Positions 51,701 to 53,686 are shown, numbered from the stretch's first letter. The stretch is 64,000 nucleotides of DNA from Euglena gracilis (GCA_039621445.1 CP154954.1:7876634-7940633); one strand, 5' to 3'. Translations and numbers: made by a program. The notes: generated by a model not told the origin, from the letters alone.

Positions 51701-53686
51701 CAGGGAAAAGACGGTGTATTGCCATGCACCAGGGGGGGCGTCCGCGCACAATTCACACTCTGCAGAAGGAGAGAGACGCAACAACCTTTGAAGTAATTCA
51801 GGATTGTTTGGGTCGTTTGAAACACTGTCCTCGGCCTTGCCCCCACTGCCTGCTTTTCCAGGGGGAGTTTATGGTGAGGGACTGTAAATGGCCTCAGCAA
51901 TTCTGAGGGGCTGAGAAATCAATTGGGGGGGGGGGTGTTTTGATGTTTTGGGGGATCACGCCGTCGGCCAGCCGTCGGCCAGCCGTCGGCCAGCCGTGTG
52001 ACTCACAGGAAAATGACCCGAGCCACAGCCTTGCAATGCAGAAACATTTTAGCCACCAATCTCCGTTCAAGGTCATTTTCATTGTTGGTGGAGGCTGCAT
52101 TTTTGCCCATTTGAAGTCATTTTTCGTCAATTTTTGTCAATTTTGCCAATTTTGGACTTTTTTGACCAATTTTGACCATTTCACACCAAATTTAGGCATT
52201 AGGTGCTGAAATTCAGCAATTTTCACCCCGAAATATACCTTTGCCACTCATGCCAGCCAAAATTGTGCATTTTCCACATGAAAATGGGATTTTACACCCA
52301 AAATTAGGCATTTGCCACTCAAAATTAGGAATTTACACATGAAACTAGGAATTTCCTCCTCAAAATTAAGAATTTGCCTCTCAAAATTCGGAACTAGCAC
52401 GCCAAATTAGGCATTTGCTACCCTGACCCGGCTTCCGTCACGCCGTCGGCCAGCCGTCGGCCAGCCGTCGGCCAGCAGTGTGCTCCCCCTTTGTTTTGGT
52501 TGTTGCGGGGACGTCCCTTGGGGGCTAGGTTGTCCAGTTCAGTTCATTTTGGACCCCTCATTCCCCTTGTCCAGTTCAGTTCCTGACTCCACTGGGGGGT
52601 CCAAGTGACCCCCCCCCCCTCCTAGAACCTGACTGGACTGGTAGACTCGACAAAAATTGGCCCCCAAAATTGCCAAAATGGCCATTCTCAAAAATTATTT
52701 AAAAATTCATCAAAATTTTTAAAAATATTCAAAATTTTATTTTTGAAAAATACTTATTTTTCAAAAAATTTCGGCACTTTGCGCTCCCCCCCCCCGTCCA
52801 GTTGAGTTCGCCCGAATCTACGGTCCCTGGTCGTATTTCCCAAAAATTCTGGAAGGGGGAAACGTTTCGGTGCACTTCCCTTGTCTCCACACAGAATACT
52901 CTTACTCTTCAGTGGAATGAAGTGTACCGGCATCCGGAATTCGCTTGGAGTATGTTTCCATGGAAGTCCATGGTCTCCAATCAAGGTTGCGCAATTAACC
53001 GTCATTTTCAAGGTCAAGCGATTAACCATGGCTAATCAGGGGCCAGGCGTCATTTCGTGTCACGTAATGGCTCGTGTGGGAGGTTGGTGTGGGTGTGGTG
53101 TTTCCCCTGCATCCTCCACCCAAAAATGAAGCTAACCACCACTGCTACCTGCCCTCCACTGTCCCGGAGGGGGGGTCCAGCGACCCAACTGCGCTGTCAA
53201 ATCCAGACACACTTCAGACTCAGAAAAGGCCCTGTTAGTTGTCATTGAGAAAAAGGTGTGAAAACTTGGTCAACCTCCCAAAAAAGTGCTTTTTGGGAAC
53301 AGTTTTTCGACCCTTGCTGAGGATTTTGTCTCGGACCTCCCAAGGTCAGGATTTGGGCTTAAATTTATGCCTAAATTTGAGTCTGAAGGTAAACCTGAAT
53401 TGCTGACCCTGACCCTACTCGTTCATAACCCAAACTTTCGACAGAGAAAATTTCACCGGCAGTCGGATGTAGCCAATGAAGAATCTCAAACCAAGGTTCA
53501 ATTTGCAAGGACAGCATTGTCAAAAGACATCAACTTGCAAAGTTTGGTTGAGGGAATGGAAAATCCAAGTGCCAAGTTGTGCAAGCCATTTCTTCAGTTG
53601 CAGGTGGCCAAAGGCAAACCTGTTATCGAATTGGAATGTGCTCCAACAGAGATTAAAAGTAGATAAGAGATGATTCTTGTACGCAT
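816..53686 (-). CDS. Giant multi-exon gene for a modular secreted surface protein (partial)
   Basis: About 40 exons are recognised over 52.9 kb, roughly 1,480 codons. Order from the N-terminus: signal peptide; choice-of-anchor-A-like adhesive domain; six LNR exons alternating with Ala/Pro/Thr/Ser linkers; about 15 further Ala/Pro linkers; three TSP3 exons. From 40968 leftward nearly every exon starts and ends in phase 1, so exons can be gained or lost without a frameshift. The architecture suggests an extracellular adhesion or coat protein with long, probably O-glycosylated spacers and calcium-binding modules. That these pieces form one transcript is inferred from strand, order and phase. At least one exon (phase 0 to 1) is missing between 43903 and 40968, and the 3' end is not in view or not recognised. 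Two LNR exons and one linker exon carry transposon insertions, so some modules may be lost or spliced unusually. Confidence 0.7.
1399..1521 (-). CDS. Thrombospondin type 3 repeat exon T2
   Basis: CCCCAG acceptor, phase 1. Reads [20 protein letters not shown], one TSP3 loop, then QAGRAS and a short tail to a GTGTTG donor (phase 1). The 3' end is less certain than the start. Confidence 0.75.
1749..1880. repeat. TA/CATA microsatellite
   Basis: Alternating TA, CA and CATA units over about 130 bp, in the intron between T1 and T2. Confidence 0.85.
1885..2720. other. Unassigned complex sequence between TSP3 exons T1 and T2
   Basis: Mostly free of G-runs and simple repeats, so it could hide small exons. 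The minus strand has short open stretches (for example near 2570-2660) but none matches a family I know. Confidence 0.3.
2858..3025 (-). CDS. Thrombospondin type 3 repeat exon T1 (two repeats)
   Basis: 168 nt, phase 1-1. Contains [15 protein letters not shown] and [15 protein letters not shown], two full TSP3 calcium-binding loops with the paired Cys. TSP3 repeats wrap around many calcium ions and stiffen extracellular proteins. Non-repetitive at DNA level and clearly coding. Confidence 0.85.
3323..3665. repeat. GGTAACC / CTCCGCGGAG minisatellite, cluster 1
   Basis: About nine copies of AAGGTAACCAGGCTCCGCGGAGG with variable extra CTCCGCGGAGC modules. Both modules are palindromic, so the array can fold on itself. 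Cluster 2 lies at 5464-5805. Confidence 0.9.
3668..3990. mobile_element. Foldback element A
   Basis: 3714-3775 and 3864-3923 are inverted copies (GTGTTATAAAGAGAAACGTT against its complement near AACTTTCTTTTTATAACAC), and the inverted similarity continues outward. No coding frame. No clean target duplication was found. Confidence 0.65.
3985..4290. mobile_element. Foldback element B
   Basis: 3990-4065 (CAATTCTGGCCTCTGGATAA) is inverted at 4195-4275. It abuts element A, and both contain a TGTCCATTT-CTGCCCATTTGCA block, so they are probably related. Confidence 0.6.
4450..4655. repeat. G-run/C-run palindrome
   Basis: About 55 bp of GGGGAGG-type sequence followed by about 140 bp of CCCCTCC-type sequence. 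It creates long false open frames on both strands (Gly/Pro-rich). Confidence 0.8.
4686..5430. repeat. ~100-bp tandem repeat, interrupted by a MITE
   Basis: Units start GGCGGACATGGCGTAAAT and contain AACGGGTAAACGGTAAAAGC: three at 4686-4967, then the MITE 4975-5290, then one and a half more. The MITE clearly landed in a pre-existing array. Confidence 0.8.
4975..5290. mobile_element. hAT-like MITE, family CAGGGCGGTCCTTAAG, copy 1
   Basis: 316 bp. Ends CAGGGCGGTCCTTAAGG and CTTAAAGACTGCCCTG are inverted; flanked by a perfect 8-bp duplication GTTTGGCG (4967-4974, 5291-5298). CAGGG ends plus 8-bp duplications fit the hAT superfamily. Confidence 0.85.
5464..5805. repeat. GGTAACC / CTCCGCGGAG minisatellite, cluster 2
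   Basis: Same unit as cluster 1, again about nine copies. The 1.8 kb between holds foldbacks, a G/C-run palindrome and another tandem repeat. Confidence 0.9.
5915..6360. repeat. GT and CATA microsatellites
   Basis: GT repeat to about 5970, then (CATA)n with a regular CATTACATACATA sub-pattern, then CGTA and GCAT variants. Open frames here (Tyr/Ile/His/Thr) are artefacts. Confidence 0.9.
6584..6688 (-). CDS. Ala/Pro linker exon L25
   Basis: 105 nt, phase 1-1, CTGCAG acceptor, GTATAT donor. Linker includes [20 protein letters not shown]. Last linker before the TSP3 exons. Confidence 0.6.
6988..7041 (-). CDS. Short Ala/Pro/Thr linker exon L24
   Basis: 54 nt, the shortest linker, phase 1-1, CTGCAG acceptor, GTGTGT donor. 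Encodes [17 protein letters not shown]. Confidence 0.6.
7141..7429. mobile_element. hAT-like MITE, family related to CAGGCTTGTGCTTA
   Basis: 289 bp with 8-bp duplication GGGGGCAT (7133-7140, 7430-7437). Contains two copies of GAGTGCCT-CCAGGCAGGCACT and a CGACTAAAATACGGCCTG right end. A truncated relative lies at 51380-51472. Confidence 0.7.
7440..8190. other. Intron sequence between L24 and L23
   Basis: This lies left of L23 and right of L24. Moderately complex sequence with no recognised exon; it includes short direct repeats shared with the intron near 8.4 kb. Confidence 0.3.
8192..8275 (-). CDS. Ala/Pro linker exon L23
   Basis: 84 nt, phase 1-1, CACACAG acceptor, GTGTGTGTGG donor. Linker includes [20 protein letters not shown]. 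Confidence 0.6.
8720..8853. repeat. CA/GT microsatellite touching the 5' splice site of L22
   Basis: On the minus strand the repeat begins with the donor GT itself and continues for 134 bp with minor interruptions. Confidence 0.9.
8854..8934 (-). CDS. Ala/Pro/Gln linker exon L22
   Basis: 81 nt, phase 1-1, ATACAG acceptor; donor is the first unit of a 134-bp GT repeat. More diverged (includes [20 protein letters not shown]). Confidence 0.6.
9671..9792. repeat. CA/GT microsatellite touching the 5' splice site of L21
   Basis: Begins at the donor of L21 on the minus strand; short GTGC interruptions. Confidence 0.9.
9793..9858 (-). CDS. Short Ala/Pro linker exon L21
   Basis: 66 nt, phase 1-1, CTGCAG acceptor; donor GTGTGC leads into a GT repeat. 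Linker is [24 protein letters not shown]. Confidence 0.65.
10471..10632. repeat. CA/GCAC microsatellite touching the 5' splice site of L20
   Basis: Alternating GT and GTGC blocks beginning at the L20 donor. Confidence 0.9.
10633..10722 (-). CDS. Ala/Pro linker exon L20
   Basis: 90 nt, phase 1-1, CTGCAG acceptor; donor opens a GT/GTGC repeat. Linker includes [20 protein letters not shown]. Partner of L19. Confidence 0.65.
11493..11751. mobile_element. hAT-like MITE, family CAGGCTTGTGCTTA, copy with an empty site
   Basis: 259 bp. Ends CATGCTTGTGCTTACC and CTAAGCACAAGCCTG; perfect 8-bp duplication TTCAGGAT (11485-11492, 11752-11759). The duplicated region at about 12960-12980 has a single TTCAGGAT and no insert. 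Confidence 0.9.
11955..12084. repeat. CA/GT microsatellite touching the 5' splice site of L19
   Basis: Starts at the L19 donor on the minus strand. Unlike its partner at L20 it is mostly pure GT, so the repeat changed after the duplication. Confidence 0.9.
12085..12174 (-). CDS. Ala/Pro linker exon L19
   Basis: 90 nt, phase 1-1, CTGCAG acceptor; donor GT is the first unit of a ~130-bp GT repeat. Nearly identical to L20 as part of a ~1-kb tandem duplication. Confidence 0.65.
13056..13162. repeat. CA/GT repeat touching the 5' splice site of L18
   Basis: Imperfect GT repeat with GTTG interruptions beginning at the L18 donor. Confidence 0.8.
13163..13228 (-). CDS. Short Ala/Pro linker exon L18
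   Basis: 66 nt, phase 1-1, CTGCAG acceptor, GTGTGT donor. Linker includes [17 protein letters not shown]. Confidence 0.6.
13258..13467. repeat. CCCA and CA/CAA repeats touching the 5' splice site of L17
   Basis: (CACCC)n at 13258-13290, then CA repeat with regular ACAACAC breaks up to the L17 donor. Confidence 0.85.
13468..13557 (-). CDS. Ala/Pro linker exon L17
   Basis: 90 nt, phase 1-1, CTGCAG acceptor; donor opens a GT/GTT repeat. Linker includes [20 protein letters not shown]. The upstream intron (13558-14215) is a diverged copy of that upstream of L21. Confidence 0.65.
14225..14314 (-). CDS. Ala/Pro linker exon L16
   Basis: 90 nt, phase 1-1, CTGCAG acceptor, GTGTGT donor with no long GT repeat. 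Linker includes [20 protein letters not shown]. Duplicate of L13 with its upstream intron. Confidence 0.65.
14803..14892 (-). CDS. Ala/Pro linker exon L15
   Basis: 90 nt, phase 1-1, CTGCAG acceptor, GTGTGC donor. Linker includes [20 protein letters not shown]. Confidence 0.65.
15321..15637. mobile_element. hAT-like MITE, family CAGGGCGGTCCTTAAG, copy 2
   Basis: 317 bp, strongly similar along its length to 4975-5290. Perfect 8-bp duplication GAGAAATT (15313-15320, 15638-15645). Internal sequence contains a TTTAATTTTGGACCCCGTTC block. Confidence 0.87.
15672..15952. mobile_element. Foldback MITE with telomere-like core
   Basis: 281 bp, almost entirely two ~127-bp inverted arms around a ~27-bp loop. 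Ends GGCAGCCCGAAACTACTG; perfect 8-bp duplication AAAAAAAT (15664-15671, 15953-15960). The arms contain ATAGGGTTAGG and CTTAGGGTTAGG. Confidence 0.87.
15972..16389. mobile_element. Diverged relative of the CAGGCCATTGC MITE family
   Basis: Shares internal blocks with 23233-23683 (GAGGTGGAAATGAGGCTTTT, CCAAATTTGGACCAGCTGCA) but I found no target duplication, so the ends are approximate. Confidence 0.5.
16483..16792. repeat. CA/CAA microsatellite touching the 5' splice site of L14
   Basis: 310 bp of GT with frequent GTT steps beginning at the L14 donor. Confidence 0.9.
16793..16873 (-). CDS. Ala/Pro linker exon L14
   Basis: 81 nt, phase 1-1, CTGCAG acceptor; the donor is the start of a 310-bp GT/GTT repeat. 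Linker includes [20 protein letters not shown]. Confidence 0.65.
17384..17996. repeat. Higher-order GCAC/CA repeat touching the 5' splice site of L13
   Basis: About seven blocks of (GCAC)n separated by a CACACACGCACACACACA spacer, roughly 73-87 bp apart, ending at the L13 donor. Confidence 0.9.
17997..18059 (-). CDS. Ala/Pro linker exon L13
   Basis: 63 nt, phase 1-1, CTGCAG acceptor. Encodes [20 protein letters not shown] plus one Gln; the [13 protein letters not shown] ending is shared by most of the next linkers. The donor GT runs directly into the 610-bp GTGC/GT repeat. This exon and ~280 bp of upstream intron are a duplicate of L16. Confidence 0.65.
18280..19370. other. Intron between L13 and L12
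   Basis: Contains complex sequence at 18720-19110 with an open frame on each strand (neither matches a family) and a degenerate ATTCGTGATTATTTGTGG repeat at 19130-19235. Confidence 0.35.
19371..19440. repeat. CA/GT microsatellite beside the 5' splice site of L12
   Basis: Starts about 7 bp from the L12 donor. Confidence 0.85.
19447..19584 (-). CDS. Ala/Ser/Thr/Gln linker exon L12
   Basis: 138 nt, phase 1-1, CACAG acceptor, GTGGTG donor followed almost at once by the GT repeat at 19371-19440. Linker includes [20 protein letters not shown]. Confidence 0.55.
20270..20380 (-). CDS. Ala/Ser/Thr linker exon L11
   Basis: 111 nt, phase 1-1, TTGCAG acceptor, GTGGGT donor. Linker includes [20 protein letters not shown]. 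Confidence 0.6.
20640..20905. repeat. CATA microsatellite
   Basis: (CATA)n with CATG and CGTA variants in the intron between L12 and LNR6. Confidence 0.9.
21105..21372. mobile_element. hAT-like MITE, family CAGGGGTTTTTTT, copy 1
   Basis: 268 bp, ends CAGGGGTTTTTTTTAAGACC and CTAAAAAAAACCCCTG; 8-bp duplication GTAGGACG / GTAGGATG. Core has GGCGCCTTCGGCGCCGAAAA hairpin. Confidence 0.82.
21723..21975. mobile_element. hAT-like MITE, family CAGGGGTTTTTTT, copy 2
   Basis: 253 bp with perfect duplication GTGTGGGT (21715-21722, 21976-21983). Left end slightly eroded. Same GCGCC hairpin core. Confidence 0.82.
22321..22425 (-). CDS. Lin-12/Notch repeat exon LNR6
   Basis: 105 nt, phase 1-1. Reads [16 protein letters not shown] then [14 protein letters not shown]. 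No insertion at the site hit in LNR4 and LNR5. Donor GTGCGT. Confidence 0.85.
22491..22539. other. Short perfect hairpin beside LNR6
   Basis: CCATTTGTTGTCGGCGG is followed after 15 bp by its exact complement, a 17-bp stem 66 bp upstream of the LNR6 acceptor in the transcript. Confidence 0.7.
23171..23716 (-). CDS. Ser/Thr/Ala linker exon L10, interrupted by a MITE
   Basis: Part a is 23684-23716 after a CCGCAG acceptor ([11 protein letters not shown]); part b is 23171-23224 before a GTGTGC donor ([18 protein letters not shown]). A 451-bp element (23233-23683) and one copy of its 8-bp target duplication lie between. Without them the exon is 87 nt, phase 1-1, in frame throughout. Confidence 0.65.
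23233..23683. mobile_element. hAT-like MITE, family CAGGCCATTGC, inserted in exon L10
   Basis: 451 bp, ends CAGCCCATTGCTCAAGG and CTTAAGCAAAGGCCTG; perfect duplication CTTGTTGG (23225-23232, 23684-23691). Confidence 0.88.
23857..24264. mobile_element. hAT-like MITE, family CAGGCCATTGC, copy 2
   Basis: 408 bp, ends CAGGCTATTGCG and CTTAAGCAATGGCCTG; duplication ACCCCACA / ACCCCCCA. Only 173 bp from the copy in L10. Confidence 0.75.
24813..25017 (-). CDS. Lin-12/Notch repeat exon LNR5, split and probably damaged
   Basis: First 40 nt (24978-25017; [11 protein letters not shown]) and last 73 nt (24813-24885) flank a 92-bp insertion (24886-24977) at the same position as in LNR4; again 40+73-8 = 105. 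The 40-nt part ends TCTTGA, an in-frame stop unless it is spliced earlier. The Cys-rich second half ([20 protein letters not shown]) is intact. Confidence 0.6.
24886..24977. mobile_element. Short insertion inside LNR5
   Basis: 92 bp, ends CAGGGATCCTTTG and CAACAAATCCCTG (inverted). Homologous in position and ends to the insert in LNR4. Confidence 0.65.
25727..25807 (-). CDS. Ser/Thr/Ala linker exon L9
   Basis: 81 nt, phase 1-1, CCGCAG acceptor, GTGTGA donor. Unlike the others it is Ser-rich (includes [17 protein letters not shown]). Confidence 0.55.
26084..26265. repeat. CA/GT microsatellite downstream of L8
   Basis: GT repeat with GTGC and GCGC interruptions about 45 bp from the L8 donor. 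Confidence 0.88.
26316..26408 (-). CDS. Ala/Thr linker exon L8
   Basis: 93 nt, phase 1-1, TTGCAG acceptor, GTAGTG donor. Linker includes [21 protein letters not shown] long CA/GT repeat starts about 45 bp beyond the donor. Confidence 0.6.
26860..27640. other. Intron between L7 and L8, upstream part
   Basis: AT-richer complex sequence with a weak CATA-type stretch at 26960-27130. No exon recognised. Confidence 0.3.
27701..27796 (-). CDS. Ala/Pro/Thr linker exon L7
   Basis: 96 nt, phase 1-1, TCGCAG acceptor, GTGTGC donor. Linker includes [20 protein letters not shown]. Confidence 0.6.
27979..28828 (-). CDS. Lin-12/Notch repeat exon LNR4, split by an inserted element
   Basis: The first 40 nt (28789-28828; [12 protein letters not shown]) and the last 73 nt (27979-28051; [16 protein letters not shown] and DGGDC) are separated by a 737-bp insertion with CAGGG ends. 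40+73-8 = 105, the standard LNR exon length plus an 8-bp target duplication. Either the insert is spliced out or this module is broken; I found no splice pair at the insert ends. Confidence 0.65.
28052..28788. mobile_element. Insertion inside LNR4, itself hit by another MITE
   Basis: 737 bp, ends CAGGGCTCTTTG and CCAACAAATCCCTG. Contains the nested MITE 28082-28355. Flanks ATCCAATC / ATCCACGA look like an eroded 8-bp duplication. Confidence 0.65.
28082..28355. mobile_element. hAT-like MITE, family CAGGCTTGTGCTTA, nested copy
   Basis: 274 bp, ends CAGGCTTGTGCTTACC and CTGAGCACAAGCCTG; perfect duplication TTGCCCAC (28074-28081, 28356-28363). Confidence 0.9.
29243..29325 (-). CDS. Ala/Pro linker exon L6 (3' end uncertain)
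   Basis: TTGCAG acceptor, phase 1, opening [20 protein letters not shown]. No phase-1 donor is obvious; the frame stays open into non-linker sequence. It may be decayed or use a donor I did not find. Confidence 0.4.
29455..29721 (-). CDS. Long Ala/Thr/Pro linker exon L5
   Basis: 267 nt, phase 1-1, TTTCAG acceptor, GTGTGG donor: the longest linker exon. It encodes 4-5 internal repeats of an 'AAATTPAQP' motif, so it grew by internal duplication, not exon duplication. Thr-Thr-Pro runs are typical sites for dense O-glycosylation. Confidence 0.65.
30650..30916. mobile_element. hAT-like MITE, family CAGGGGTTTTTTT, copy 3
   Basis: 267 bp, ends CAGGGGTTTTTTTAAGACC and CTAAAAAAACCCCTG; duplication TACCCCCA / TACCTCCA. 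Confidence 0.83.
30957..31070 (-). CDS. Ala/Pro/Thr linker exon L4
   Basis: 114 nt, phase 1-1, CCGCAG acceptor, GTGTGC donor. Ala/Pro/Thr/Ser linker (includes [19 protein letters not shown]). A MITE (30650-30916) ends 40 bp downstream of the donor. Confidence 0.6.
31090..31410. repeat. Dispersed repeat with GGCGCGAAGCGCCGGGCC core
   Basis: Shares GCGCGAAGCGCCGGGCC, ATTTTCGGTGCAAAGCGCC and flanking G/C runs with 33410-33620 and, more weakly, 26470-26760 and 400-600. Ends not defined. Confidence 0.5.
32072..32176 (-). CDS. Lin-12/Notch repeat exon LNR3
   Basis: 105 nt, phase 1-1. Reads [16 protein letters not shown] then [14 protein letters not shown]; all LNR cysteines and calcium ligands are intact. 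Donor GTGTGTTTG. Confidence 0.85.
32350..32760. repeat. TTTATTATTTGG element
   Basis: Begins AAACCCCCCCCAATAATAAA and contains GGGGTTTATTATTTGGGC with GCCGAAGTCGG several times. Related to 45430-45720 (shared ACCCAAAAACCCCTCCACAGG-like block) and 41158-41585. Confidence 0.6.
33410..33720. repeat. Dispersed repeat with GGCGCGAAGCGCCGGGCC core, copy 2
   Basis: Perfect short hairpin CGGCCCGGCGCGAAGCGCCG followed by a second GGCGCAAAGCGCCGG hairpin. Lies in the L3-LNR3 intron region. Confidence 0.55.
34467..34707. mobile_element. hAT-like MITE, family CAGGGGTTTTTTT, copy 4
   Basis: 241 bp with the same ends and the GGCACCTTCGGTGCCGAAAA core. Target duplication not clear in C-rich flanks. A partial relative lies at 42018-42141. 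Confidence 0.7.
34763..34846 (-). CDS. Ala/Pro linker exon L3
   Basis: 84 nt, phase 1-1, CCACAG acceptor and GTACGT donor. Encodes an Ala-rich linker (includes [20 protein letters not shown]). A MITE copy sits 56 bp downstream of its donor (34467-34707). Confidence 0.6.
35458..36880. other. Long AT-richer intron stretch between LNR2 and L3
   Basis: Holds a ~72-bp tandem duplication with CGGCGAGACGATA at 35848 and 35924, and otherwise complex sequence. No exon recognised on either strand. Confidence 0.35.
36885..36990. repeat. CCATTTTAGG tandem array with CCCCCACCTATAGGGGG
   Basis: Several ~10-bp CCATTTTAGG units around a CCCCCACCTATAGGGGGG palindrome, ended by GCTATAGGTGC. Half copies lie at 35385-35410 and 61980-62030. 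Confidence 0.7.
37265..37369 (-). CDS. Lin-12/Notch repeat exon LNR2
   Basis: 105 nt, phase 1-1, nearly identical to LNR1 ([15 protein letters not shown] ending). All six Cys and the WIGNSQCD motif are intact. Donor GTGTGTGGG. Confidence 0.85.
37802..37912 (-). CDS. Ala/Pro/Thr linker exon L2
   Basis: 111 nt, phase 1-1, CCACAG acceptor, GTCCGC donor. Encodes an Ala/Thr/Pro linker (includes [19 protein letters not shown]). Lies between LNR1 and LNR2. Confidence 0.6.
38328..38515. repeat. GGGTGT hexamer microsatellite
   Basis: Over 20 near-perfect copies of GGGTGT on the plus strand. Confidence 0.9.
39187..39408. mobile_element. MITE, family CAGGCTTGTGCTTA, diverged copy
   Basis: Contains TTAGGCTTGTGCTTACCGACC, GCCTGCCCCTAGCAGGCA and two tandem right ends (GACTGAGCACAAG-TGCCTG). 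No clean target duplication. Confidence 0.65.
39686..39746. repeat. CA/GT microsatellite touching the 5' splice site of LNR1
   Basis: Pure CA from the LNR1 donor outward, showing the pattern is not limited to linker exons. Confidence 0.9.
39747..39851 (-). CDS. Lin-12/Notch repeat exon LNR1
   Basis: 105 nt, phase 1-1. Reads [16 protein letters not shown] then [14 protein letters not shown]: six Cys, the central Trp and the Asp/Asn calcium ligands of an LNR module. The donor GT is the first unit of a GT repeat at 39686-39746. LNR modules bind calcium outside the cell. Confidence 0.85.
39900..40860. other. Intron between L1 and LNR1
   Basis: Moderately complex. Includes CAGTAGTTAAACAAGGGGG at about 40008, a possible fragment of the foldback at 15672, and a poly-A run at 40291. 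No exon seen. Confidence 0.3.
40870..40968 (-). CDS. Ala/Pro/Thr linker exon L1
   Basis: 99 nt, phase 1-1, CCTCAG acceptor and GTGTGT donor. Encodes an Ala/Pro/Thr/Val linker (includes [17 protein letters not shown]). More diverged in codons than the tandem linkers at 7-18 kb. It is the first of the repeated linkers after the adhesive domain. Confidence 0.6.
41158..41585. mobile_element. Element with TAACCCCCCCCAATTAGAAG ends
   Basis: Inverted ends AACCCCCCCCAATTAGAAGC at left and GCTTCTAATTGGGGGGGGTT at right, about 428 bp apart, with a second internal pair. No coding frame; target duplication not determined. Confidence 0.65.
42485..42572 (-). CDS. Possible linking exon (phase 0 to 1), weak
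   Basis: Between GGGGGCAG and a GTTGTT donor, an open frame rich in Pro, Gly, Ser and Val (contains [16 protein letters not shown]) would convert phase 0 to phase 1, which is what exon 6 and the first linker exon need. No family match; kept only because it fits the phase gap. Confidence 0.2.
43903..43974 (-). CDS. Exon 6: end of choice-of-anchor-A-like domain
   Basis: 24 codons, phase 0-0, reading [20 protein letters not shown] and ending at a GTCCGG donor. The family ends with 'LAP.A.V....G...G...A..L...GQ', and the bases just before the proposed AAG acceptor would read LAPK, so the true start may lie slightly upstream in the C-run. Collapsed homopolymer in the assembly could hide the real acceptor. 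Confidence 0.55.
44296..44520. repeat. ~130-bp tandem duplication
   Basis: TTTGCCTGGCCAGCCCTTTTC...CGCCCATTTTTGGGGCCA-type block occurs at 44296-44381 and 44433-44517, separated by a G-run. Confidence 0.7.
44595..44705 (-). CDS. Exon 5: choice-of-anchor-A-like domain, continued
   Basis: Exactly 37 codons between a TTGCAG acceptor and a GTGACG donor, phase 0-0. The protein includes [21 protein letters not shown], the 'N...VL.N...AT.L...G' motif that follows the exon 4 strand in choice-of-anchor A domains. Phase matches exon 4. This supports exons 2-5 as one domain. Confidence 0.7.
45430..45720. repeat. TTTATTATTTGG element, copy 2
   Basis: GGGATTATTTGGGCAAAA, ACCCAAAAACCCCTCCACAG and GGTTATTATTTGGTCGGCCG blocks match 32350-32760 in order. 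Confidence 0.6.
46019..46278 (-). CDS. Exon 4: choice-of-anchor-A-like domain core
   Basis: It encodes 86 residues plus a split codon. Recognisable stretches are [29 protein letters not shown] and [19 protein letters not shown]. This matches the family pattern of a short helix, a 'G.L.....G.NVF.V' strand and a 'I.I..P..A.V.INV.G' strand. Acceptor is CAG (phase 1); donor is GTTTGC (phase 0). Non-repetitive and GC-rich, unlike its flanks. The upstream intron contains the 3.9-kb foldback element. Confidence 0.7.
46745..50613. mobile_element. 3.9-kb foldback element, MULE-like
   Basis: Terminal inverted repeats of about 190 bp (GGCCCCGGGCGGATTCCTGT against GGCTCCGTGCGGATTCCTGT) contain GGTCGGCCCGACC palindromes. 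Flanked by a perfect 9-bp duplication CATTTATGG (46736-46744, 50614-50622), a length typical of Mutator-like elements. The interior is the tandem array 46963-50220 plus ~200 bp of C-runs and AT-rich DNA. No transposase frame. It lies in the intron between exons 3 and 4 of the surface-protein gene. Confidence 0.82.
46963..50220. repeat. ~72-bp minisatellite, about 43 copies, telomere-like unit
   Basis: Each unit carries GTTAATGAAAGGGATAGGGT then TAGGTCGACTTGCACCCGA and one or two GGGGTTGGCAGATAAAA modules. Unit variants recur in order (for example AAGAATTATGGG at about 47337, 48097, 48785), a higher-order repeat of about 690-760 bp. Confidence 0.95.
50766..50989 (-). CDS. Exon 3: choice-of-anchor-A-like domain, continued
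   Basis: The frame opens [15 protein letters not shown] and continues through [18 protein letters not shown], keeping the beta-solenoid-like rhythm of exon 2. The acceptor CCCCAG gives one base that completes the Ser codon left by exon 2. The 3' end is uncertain: a GTTTTA donor at 50766 gives phase 1, which suits exon 4; a better-looking GTACCT donor at 50809 gives phase 0, which does not. Confidence 0.5.
51380..51472. mobile_element. Truncated MITE (relative of 7141-7429)
   Basis: Matches the right third of 7141-7429: GAGTGCCTTGGAGTGCCT, CCAGGCAGGCAC and CGACTGAAATACAGCCTG. Sits just inside the intron after exon 2. Confidence 0.65.
51501..51759 (-). CDS. Exon 2: start of choice-of-anchor-A-like adhesive domain
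   Basis: After a CTGCAG acceptor the frame reads about 86 residues containing [14 protein letters not shown] and then [20 protein letters not shown]. The FSLANIGS opening and the run of short Gly-Gly-rich beta turns are typical of choice-of-anchor A (collagen-binding-like) adhesive domains, best known from bacterial surface proteins. The likely donor is GTGTGC (phase 2). A partial MITE sits just downstream at 51380-51472. Confidence 0.6.
51955..52482. repeat. CGTCGGCCAGC arrays flanking a degenerate repeat
   Basis: CACGCCGTCGGCCAGCCGTC occurs as a direct repeat at 51958 and 52438. Between them a ~30-bp unit (CACTCAAAATTAGGAATTT) is repeated in decayed form. It lies in intron 1 of the surface-protein gene. 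Confidence 0.7.
52483..53619. other. Rest of intron 1 of the surface-protein gene
   Basis: Complex sequence with open frames on both strands, none recognised. The frame at 53286-53666 on the plus strand overlaps exon 1 of the minus-strand gene and is considered a shadow. Confidence 0.35.
53620..53686 (-). CDS. Exon 1 of surface-protein gene: signal peptide
   Basis: The frame starts [18 protein letters not shown]: a basic N-terminus, a short hydrophobic core and a small-residue cleavage region, as in a signal peptide. It encodes 22 codons plus one base, then a GTTTGC donor. The leftover G joins the AG that opens exon 2 to give a Glu codon, so the phases fit. Found by eye; no transcript supports it. 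Confidence 0.6.

Noticed and set aside
53286-53666. 126-codon plus-strand frame just upstream of IFT52
   Set aside because: It overlaps, antisense, the signal-peptide exon of the minus-strand gene, has no family match, and ends before the promoter region.
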